Positions 58,725 to 64,000 of a stretch of DNA of 64,000 nt are shown here, one piece after another. The notes below the pieces were generated by a model. The model ran no database searches. It was not told the DNA's origin and worked only from the letters and a program-made list of their open reading frames with translations. This DNA comes from Sphingomonas aracearum (GTDB lineage Bacteria; Pseudomonadota; Alphaproteobacteria; Sphingomonadales; Sphingomonadaceae). The stretch covers positions 186,001 to 250,000 of the forward strand of contig NZ_QQNB01000001.1 in the NCBI RefSeq assembly GCF_003345355.1. The letters run 5' to 3'. Position 1 is the first letter of the stretch. Each line of letters begins with the position of its first letter. The translations under genes were made by a program, and so were the position numbers.

Positions 58725-58842
58725 CTTGTGTCTCCTGGGGACTGGCTGAACGTGCCGGGCGCGCGATTGCTCCCGCCTGAATGAAGCTGCATCGGAAAGC
58801 CAGCCGTTTGCGCGACCGCGGCGTTGCGCTAAGGCGTCGGCA

Positions 58843-59427
58843 ATGATCCTCGTCATCGACAATTACGACAGCTTCACCTGGAACCTCGTCCATTACCTGA
58901 TGGAGCTGGGCGCGGCGGTAAAGGTGGTGCGCAACGACGCGCTGACCGCGTCGGAGGCGCTGGCCAGCAACGCCGAGGCATTCCTGATCTCGCCCGGACC
59001 GTGCACGCCGAACGAGGCAGGCGTGAGCCTCGACCTGGTCGCTGCCTGCGCCGAAGCGCGCCGGCCGCTGTTGGGAGTGTGCCTTGGCCATCAGGCGATC
59101 GGGCAGCATTTCGGCGGGCGCGTGGTGCGCGGCGGGCTGATGCATGGCAAGACTTCGCCCGTCTCGCATGACGGCACCGGCCTGTTCGCCAACCTGCCTT
59201 CGCCGTTCACCGCCACACGCTACCATTCGCTGATCGTCGAGGATGCGCCTGCCGAGCTGCGCGTGAACGCCACTGCCGCCGATGCGAGCGTGATGGGCGT
59301 GGCCCATGCGGCGCTGCCGATCCACGGCGTGCAATTCCATCCCGAAAGCATCGCCACCGAACATGGGCACGCGATGCTGGCCAATTTCCTGGAGATCGCC
59401 GGGATTCGGCCGGGCGGAGCGGCGTGA
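58843..59427 (+). CDS. trpG: Anthranilate synthase component II (glutamine amidotransferase)
   Basis: 194 residues. [15 protein letters not shown] at the start, the catalytic Cys in [11 protein letters not shown], and [14 protein letters not shown] with His-Glu. It delivers ammonia from glutamine to TrpE; such a protein may also serve PabA. First gene of a tight row: the stop overlaps trpD. Confidence 0.96.
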   Translation: MILVIDNYDSFTWNLVHYLMELGAAVKVVRNDALTASEALASNAEAFLISPGPCTPNEAGVSLDLVAACAEARRPLLGVCLGHQAIGQHFGGRVVRGGLMHGKTSPVSHDGTGLFANLPSPFTATRYHSLIVEDAPAELRVNATAADASVMGVAHAALPIHGVQFHPESIATEHGHAMLANFLEIAGIRPGGAA

Positions 59428-60419
59428 CGACCGCCACGCTACTCCCCGATGCGCGCGGGCCCCTGTCGCACGAAAGCGCGCGTCAGGCCTTTGCCGACAT
59501 TCTCGACGGGGTGGCCAGCGATGCCGCGACGGCCGAGTTCCTGACGGTCCTGGCTGAGCGCGGCGAAACCAGCGTCGAGATCGCCGAAGCGGCGCGGGCG
59601 ATGCGCGAGCGGTTGCTGCCGATCACCGCCCCTCCCGGCGCGATCGACGTGTGCGGGACGGGGGGCGACGGCCATCACACGCTGAACGTCTCCACGGCCG
59701 TTGCCATCGTTGTCGCGGCGTGCGGCGTGCCGGTCGCCAAGCATGGCAACCGCGCCGCTTCGTCCAAGGCGGGCGCGGCGGACACGCTGGAAGCGCTGGG
59801 CCTCGACATGGAGGCGGCCGGCGCCCGCGCGGAGGAAACACTGGCGGAACTCGGCATCTGCTTCCTGTTTGCCGCCAATCACCACCCGGCCGTCCGGCGG
59901 ATCATGCCGATCCGGCGCGCGATTGGCCGCCGCACGATCTTCAACCTGATGGGGCCCCTCGCCAACCCGGCGCATGTCACCCGCCAGCTGATCGGGATCG
60001 CCCGGCCCGATTATGCGCCGATCTATGCCGAGGCGCTGGAGCAGCTGGGCACGCAGGCCGCCTATGTCGTCTCGGGCGAGGAGGGGCTGGACGAGCTTTC
60101 CACGGCCGGGGCCAGCACCGTCGTGAGCGTAGGCTGTGCGACGCCGCTGACGTCGATCGTGCCGGAGGATGCCGGCCTGCCGCGCCACCCGCTGGCGGCG
60201 ATCCGCGGCGGCAGCCCGGAACATAACGCCCTCGCCCTCCACCGCCTGCTCGCGGGCGACGCAGGCCCCTACCGGAACGCCGTTCTCCTCAACGCCGCCG
60301 CCGCGCTGTCCGTCGCCGGGCGCGACACGTCGCTGGCGGACAACGCCGCCGAAGCGGCCGAAGCCATCGACAGCGGCCGTGCCGCCGCTCTCCTCCGACG
60401 CTGGATCTCCTTCGCATGA
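59424..60419 (+). CDS. trpD: Anthranilate phosphoribosyltransferase
   Basis: 331 residues. [15 protein letters not shown] is the PRPP-binding loop, [15 protein letters not shown] and [10 protein letters not shown] follow. It joins anthranilate to PRPP. The four-base overlaps on both sides couple it to trpG and trpC. Confidence 0.97.
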   Translation: MTTATLLPDARGPLSHESARQAFADILDGVASDAATAEFLTVLAERGETSVEIAEAARAMRERLLPITAPPGAIDVCGTGGDGHHTLNVSTAVAIVVAACGVPVAKHGNRAASSKAGAADTLEALGLDMEAAGARAEETLAELGICFLFAANHHPAVRRIMPIRRAIGRRTIFNLMGPLANPAHVTRQLIGIARPDYAPIYAEALEQLGTQAAYVVSGEEGLDELSTAGASTVVSVGCATPLTSIVPEDAGLPRHPLAAIRGGSPEHNALALHRLLAGDAGPYRNAVLLNAAAALSVAGRDTSLADNAAEAAEAIDSGRAAALLRRWISFA

Positions 60420-61201
60420 GCAACGTGCTCGACCGTATCCTGGAAACCAAGCGCGCCGAAGTTGCCGCCCGCAAGGCGACCACCGCCTTGTCCGAGCTCG
60501 ACGCGATGATCGCTGCGCAAAGCCCGCCGCGCGGCTTTCGCGCGGCGCTCGATGCGAAGGCGGCGGGCGGCTTCGGCCTGATCGCCGAAATCAAGAAGGC
60601 AAGTCCCTCCAAGGGGCTCATCCGCCATGATTTCGATCCGCCCGCCCATGCCCGCGCCTATGAAGCGGGTGGCGCGGCCTGCCTGTCGGTGCTCACCGAC
60701 GAGCGCTGGTTCCAGGGTGCCGATGCCTATCTGACCGCCGCGCGAGAGGCGGTGTCGATTCCGGTGCTCCGCAAGGACTTCATGGTCGATCCATGGCAGG
60801 CGACCGAAGCGCGGGCGATCGGGGCGGATGCGATCCTCCTGATCGCCGCGGCGCTGGACGACGGCCTGATGGCGGAGATCGAGGCGTCGGCGACCGACTG
60901 CGGCATGGACGTGCTGGTCGAGGTGCATGACGCGCGCGAGCTGGAGCGCGCGGCGAAGCTCAAGACGCGGCTGGTCGGCGTCAACAATCGCGACCTGCGC
61001 GACTTCACCGTCGATTTCGCCCGCACCTACGAGCTGATCGGCCGTGCCCCTGCCGGCTGCACCTTTGTGGCGGAAAGCGGGCTGACCACCCGCGCGGATC
61101 TGGACGCGATGGCCGAACATGGCGTTCGCTGCTTCCTGATCGGTGAGGCGCTGATGCGGCAGGCCGATGTGGAAGCTGCCACGCGGGCGCTGCTGGGATG
61201 A
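60416..61201 (+). CDS. trpC: Indole-3-glycerol phosphate synthase
   Basis: 261 residues. [32 protein letters not shown] and [10 protein letters not shown] match TrpC; the catalytic Lys and Glu are in those blocks. It closes the indole ring. Overlaps trpD and moaC by four bases each. Confidence 0.97.
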   Translation: MSNVLDRILETKRAEVAARKATTALSELDAMIAAQSPPRGFRAALDAKAAGGFGLIAEIKKASPSKGLIRHDFDPPAHARAYEAGGAACLSVLTDERWFQGADAYLTAAREAVSIPVLRKDFMVDPWQATEARAIGADAILLIAAALDDGLMAEIEASATDCGMDVLVEVHDARELERAAKLKTRLVGVNNRDLRDFTVDFARTYELIGRAPAGCTFVAESGLTTRADLDAMAEHGVRCFLIGEALMRQADVEAATRALLG

Positions 61202-61668
61202 GCGAACTGACGCATGTCGACGCGAGCGGCGCGGCGCACATGGTCGATGTGGGCGGCAAGGCGGTAACCGCCCGCCGGGCGGTGGCGACTGGGCACATCG
61301 CCATGTCAGAAGGCGCGCGCACGGCCATCCGCGACAATGCGGTGGCCAAGGGCGACGTGCTGGCCGTCGCGCGGGTCGCCGGCATCCTGGCGGCCAAGCG
61401 CACGGGCGAGCTGATCCCGCTATGCCATCCGCTGCCGCTCACCCAGGTGTCGATCGAGCTGGTGCTGGACGAGGCCGGGATCGTCGCGACCGCCACCGCC
61501 AGCACCGATGCGAAAACGGGCGTCGAGATGGAGGCGATGACCGCCGCCAGCGTGGCGCTGCTCACCATCTACGACATGGCCAAGGCGCTGGACAAGGCGA
61601 TGGTGATCTCCGGCGTGCGCCTCCTGTCCAAGACGGGCGGCAAGTCCGGCGACTGGATGGCGCCCTGA
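61198..61668 (+). CDS. moaC: Cyclic pyranopterin monophosphate synthase
   Basis: 156 residues. [13 protein letters not shown] and [17 protein letters not shown] (with Lys and Asp of the active site) are diagnostic. It forms cPMP in molybdopterin synthesis. Stop shares a base with the moeA ATG. Confidence 0.97.
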   Translation: MSELTHVDASGAAHMVDVGGKAVTARRAVATGHIAMSEGARTAIRDNAVAKGDVLAVARVAGILAAKRTGELIPLCHPLPLTQVSIELVLDEAGIVATATASTDAKTGVEMEAMTAASVALLTIYDMAKALDKAMVISGVRLLSKTGGKSGDWMAP

Positions 61669-62852
61669 TGGCCGAGCTGCTCCCGGTCGCCGACGCGCAG
61701 GCGCGCCTGTTCGCGCTGGGCACGCCTGTCGGGAGCGAGGAACTGTCCCTGCGCGCGGCCATGGGCCGGTGGCTGGCCGCCGATGTGGTTGCGCAGCGAA
61801 CGCAGCCCTTTGCCGACCTTTCGGCGATGGACGGCTATGCACTGCGCTTTGCCGACCTTCCCGGCCCGTGGCGGGTGGTGGGAGAAAGCGCCGCCGGGCA
61901 TCCCTTTGCGGGGGCGATCGGCGAGGGCGAGGCAGTGCGGATATTCACCGGCGCAGCGCTCCCGACCGGCGCCGATACGATCCTCGTCCAGGAAGAGGCC
62001 GCGCGCGTCGGAGGAACGCTGGCGCTGGCCGGCGAAGGACCGCCGCGCGCGGGTGCGCATGTCCGCCGCAAGGGGCTGGACTTCGCCGCCGGCGAGACGA
62101 TCCTGAGCAAGGGAGAGCGGCTGACCCCGGTGCGCCTGGCGCTGGCGGGAGCAGCCGGGCTCGCGTCCGTGTCCGTCGCCCGGCGCTTGCGTGTCGCGAT
62201 CGCCGCAACCGGGGACGAGCTGGTCGCGACGGGCAGCGCCAGCGATCCGGCGCAATTGCCCGAAACCAACGGCCTGATGCTTGCCGCCATGCTCGCGACC
62301 CTGCCCGTCGACGTGATCGACCTCGGCATCCTGCCCGACCGCCTTGACGCGCTCACGGCCGCCTTTCGGGCGGTAGAGGCGGACGTGCTGGTCACCACCG
62401 GGGGCGCATCGGTCGGCGACCACGATCTCGTCCGGCCAGCACTCACCGCGGCGGGCGCGGCCATGGACTTCTGGAAGGTGGCGCTGCGCCCGGGGAAGCC
62501 GATGATGGCGGGCCAGCTCGGCAAGACCGTGGTGCTCGGCCTGCCGGGCAATCCGGTGTCCGCCTTTGTCACCGCCGCATTGTTTCTCAAGCCCCTGATC
62601 GCCGCGCTGTCCGGAGCGTCGATGCCGCTGCCGCCCACGCTCACCGTCGCGCTGGGCGCCCCCCTCCCCGCGAACGATCGCCGGCAGGATTACCTCCGCG
62701 CCGCCCGCTGCGACGGACGGGTGGTGCCGGCCGCGGCGCAGGACAGCTCCATGCTCACCACATTGGCGTCCGCCAACTGCCTCGTGGTGCGTCCTCCTTT
62801 CGCCCCGGCAGCGGAACCCGGGGATCTGGTTGAAATCATTTCCCTCGCTTGA
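61668..62852 (+). CDS. moeA: Molybdopterin molybdenumtransferase
   Basis: 394 residues. [36 protein letters not shown] and [12 protein letters not shown] are the MoeA core motifs. It inserts molybdate into adenylylated molybdopterin. The stop codon lies inside the -35 element (TTGACA) of the lexA promoter. Confidence 0.96.
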   Translation: MAELLPVADAQARLFALGTPVGSEELSLRAAMGRWLAADVVAQRTQPFADLSAMDGYALRFADLPGPWRVVGESAAGHPFAGAIGEGEAVRIFTGAALPTGADTILVQEEAARVGGTLALAGEGPPRAGAHVRRKGLDFAAGETILSKGERLTPVRLALAGAAGLASVSVARRLRVAIAATGDELVATGSASDPAQLPETNGLMLAAMLATLPVDVIDLGILPDRLDALTAAFRAVEADVLVTTGGASVGDHDLVRPALTAAGAAMDFWKVALRPGKPMMAGQLGKTVVLGLPGNPVSAFVTAALFLKPLIAALSGASMPLPPTLTVALGAPLPANDRRQDYLRAARCDGRVVPAAAQDSSMLTTLASANCLVVRPPFAPAAEPGDLVEIISLA

Positions 62853-62877
62853 CAAGCCTCGTCATGTTCCTCATAGG
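62849..62877 (+). promoter_or_regulatory. lexA promoter
   Basis: A perfect TTGACA -35 (62849-62854) overlaps the moeA stop. About 17 bases on, CATAGG (62872-62877) is the likely -10. The operator half-sites cover it. The ribosome site GGAGGAAC lies before the lexA ATG. Confidence 0.7.
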
Positions 62878-62891
62878 TTCAGCGTCTGTTC
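62866..62891 (+). promoter_or_regulatory. LexA operator with three GTTC half-sites (two overlapping SOS boxes)
   Basis: GTTC occurs at 62866-62869, 62877-62880 and 62888-62891, each separated by exactly seven bases. GTTC-N7-GTTC is the known alphaproteobacterial SOS box. The middle GTTC is shared, so the region can be read as two overlapping boxes, both inside or just after the promoter. This should allow tight autorepression of lexA. Confidence 0.85.
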
Positions 62892-62910
62892 TGACCGGAG
62901 GAACGTCGCG

Positions 62911-63600
62911 ATGCTCACGCGCAAGCAACATGAGTTGATCTGCTTCATCAACGATCGCCTGGCGGAAACGGGTGTCTCGCCCTCGTTCGAGGAGATGAAG
63001 GACGCGCTCGAGCTGAAGTCCAAGTCCGGCGTCCACCGCCTCATTAGCGCGTTGGAAGAGCGTCAGTTCATCCGGCGCCTGCCCAACCGCGCCCGCGCAT
63101 TGGAAGTGCTGCGCATGCCCGAACGCGCCGCTCCCAAGGCGAAGTCGCCCAAGCCCGCTCGCGATGCCGCTCCTGCACGTGGCACGGGCAACGTTCGCAC
63201 CGTGCCGCAGCCGGCGAACGACGTGGTGGAGATCCCGCTGCACGGGCGCATCGCCGCCGGCGTGCCGATCGAGGCGTTCGAAGGGCATTCGATGCTGGCG
63301 GTGCCGGCGGCGCTGCTGGGCGGGGGCGAGCATTATGCGCTGGAGGTGTCCGGCGACTCCATGGTCGAGGCGGGCATTCTGGACGGAGACTATGCGCTGA
63401 TCCGTCGCACGGAGATCGCCCATGACGGCGAGATTGTCGTGGCGCTGATCGACGACAGCGAAGCCACGCTGAAATACTTCCGCCACGAAGGCGCGATGGT
63501 GCGCCTCGATCCGGCCAACCGCTCCTACGATCCCCAGCGCTATGCGCCTAATCAGGTGCGCGTGCAGGGCCGGCTGGCGGGGCTGCTGCGGCGGTACTGA
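62911..63600 (+). CDS. lexA: LexA repressor
   Basis: 229 residues from the ATG at 62911 (GGAGGAAC upstream). Winged-helix DNA-binding domain at 1-65 ([19 protein letters not shown] as recognition helix), an Ala/Pro/Lys-rich linker, and the S24 self-cleavage domain: scissile Ala116-Gly117 in IAAGVPI, Ser150 in SGDSMVEAG, Lys188 in TLKYFRH. It represses the SOS regulon until RecA filaments stimulate cleavage. Located after trp/moa genes, as is usual for sphingomonads. Confidence 0.98.
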   Translation: MLTRKQHELICFINDRLAETGVSPSFEEMKDALELKSKSGVHRLISALEERQFIRRLPNRARALEVLRMPERAAPKAKSPKPARDAAPARGTGNVRTVPQPANDVVEIPLHGRIAAGVPIEAFEGHSMLAVPAALLGGGEHYALEVSGDSMVEAGILDGDYALIRRTEIAHDGEIVVALIDDSEATLKYFRHEGAMVRLDPANRSYDPQRYAPNQVRVQGRLAGLLRRY

Positions 63601-63681
63601 AGCCTGGGCCATATGGCGTCGTAAGCGTCCGCCGATTGCCGGCAGGATCGGCCGGGGCGTGGGTCGGAGGAGTTCCGGGGA

Positions 63682-63708
63682 GACGGCCGCTCGGTGACCG
63701 GGGCCGTC
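63682..63708 (+). terminator. Possible lexA terminator
   Basis: GACGGCC (63682-63688) pairs with GGCCGTC (63702-63708), flanked by GGGGA and TTTCCCC that extend the pairing and give a short T run. Confidence 0.5.
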
Positions 63709-63956
63709 GCTTTCCCCCGATCGCTAGCTGAGCTGTGTTGCTGCTTCAATAAGCCGAGCGCCTGACGGGCGACTGGCCGCCTGGCGAGCCGATATCGAGA
63801 GGCTCGGCGAGGTGGCGGAACTTCGGCGATACCTGACGGCTTTGCTGGCGTGGCACGCAGTCGCGGGCGGCGTGTCGTCTCCTCGGTCGTGAATATCGCC
63901 GGCAGCAACGGGCGGATATGCGGGGCACCACTGCTTTATCTGAGGGGCTATCGGGC

Positions 63957-63982
63957 AGCACATGTCGGCCCCGACATGTGCT
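63957..63982. repeat. Perfect 12-bp inverted repeat
   Basis: AGCACATGTCGG (63957-63968) and CCGACATGTGCT (63971-63982) are exact reverse complements separated by two C. Each arm contains ACATGT, itself palindromic. It could be a terminator for a gene beyond the window end, an operator, or part of a mobile element end. Confidence 0.6.
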
Positions 63983-64000
63983 CCTGTCGGGTTGTTCGGG

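Larger units (their letters stand above)
63601..64000. other. Intergenic end of window; no gene recognised
   Basis: 400 bases after lexA. Only low-quality short frames are present. There are GC-rich hairpins just after lexA and a perfect inverted repeat near the end, but no tRNA fold and no clear coding signal. Confidence 0.5.

Noticed and set aside
63724..63963. Possible transposase or resolvase remnant after lexA
   Set aside because: The short minus-strand frames have no recognisable catalytic motif; the idea rested only on position and the nearby inverted repeat.

Overview
The window is a high-GC, gene-dense chromosomal segment of an alphaproteobacterium, most likely of the Sphingomonadales (Sphingomonas-like). 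This is inferred from gene families and order: the DUF1476 zeta-type ATPase inhibitor, a plant-type glutamate-cysteine ligase downstream of rsmE, a DUF5076 gene, the order ppiD-trpE-trpGDC-moaC-moeA-lexA, alphaproteobacterial GTTC-N7-GTTC operator spacing in front of lexA, and many short secreted or membrane proteins. I saw no tRNA, rRNA, CRISPR array, prophage or intact insertion sequence. About 65 genes are supported. Most long alternative open frames are antisense shadows caused by GC-rich third codon positions.

Layout. 1-6.7 kb: the 3' end of an MFS transporter, a TRIC-type channel, an aldo/keto reductase, a PilZ protein, a 60-residue membrane protein, then an exopolysaccharide patch (phosphoglycosyl transferase, GT4 glycosyltransferase) next to a frameshifted remnant of a GT2 glycosyltransferase. 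6.7-9.85 kb: an RBBP9-type hydrolase, then a HAD phosphatase and a tightly overlapping run of an unknown gene, a lipoprotein acid phosphatase and a DUF5076 gene, ending at a roughly 165-bp imperfect inverted repeat. 10.1-13.3 kb: leuC, a 34-codon secreted or membrane peptide, leuD and a quinone oxidoreductase. 13.5-15.7 kb: the F1 inhibitor zeta, bolA, a CGFS glutaredoxin and a GT4 enzyme. 15.9-21.8 kb: a TPP enzyme, an L,D-transpeptidase, a DUF486 protein, a DUF2147 protein, rsmE, an NTF2-like protein and gshA. 21.8-27.4 kb: a small membrane protein, a DUF885 peptidase-like protein, an OPT transporter, a DUF2256 zinc-knuckle protein and two small genes.

27.4-31.0 kb holds a two-gene carbohydrate module: a GH130 family protein and a GT4 glycosyltransferase with a large extra C-terminal domain. 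Then come queF, the ppx-ppk1 polyphosphate pair, hdaA, a DUF2066 protein, and on the other strand purM with a purN-MmcQ/YjbR fusion. 39.9-42.8 kb (minus strand): a GNAT protein, ndk, holC and pepA. 43.0-48.5 kb (plus strand): the outer-membrane and cofactor operon lptD-surA-pdxA-rsmA, which ends in a strong hairpin. 48.6-54.7 kb: a membrane PQQ glucose-type dehydrogenase, a beta-lactamase-like serine hydrolase, a second M17 aminopeptidase, and tpiA. 54.8-63.6 kb: ppiD, trpE, a small secreted protein on the opposite strand, trpG-trpD-trpC-moaC-moeA in a tightly overlapping row, and lexA behind a promoter with three GTTC half-sites in 11-bp phase.

I found no convincing undescribed multigene defence or mobile system; most of the window is core metabolism and envelope biogenesis. 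The observations most worth checking are the 165-bp inverted repeat at 9851-10018, the purN-MmcQ fusion, the three-half-site lexA operator, the GT4/GH130 module, the tiny peptide inside leuCD, and the GT2 pseudogene.
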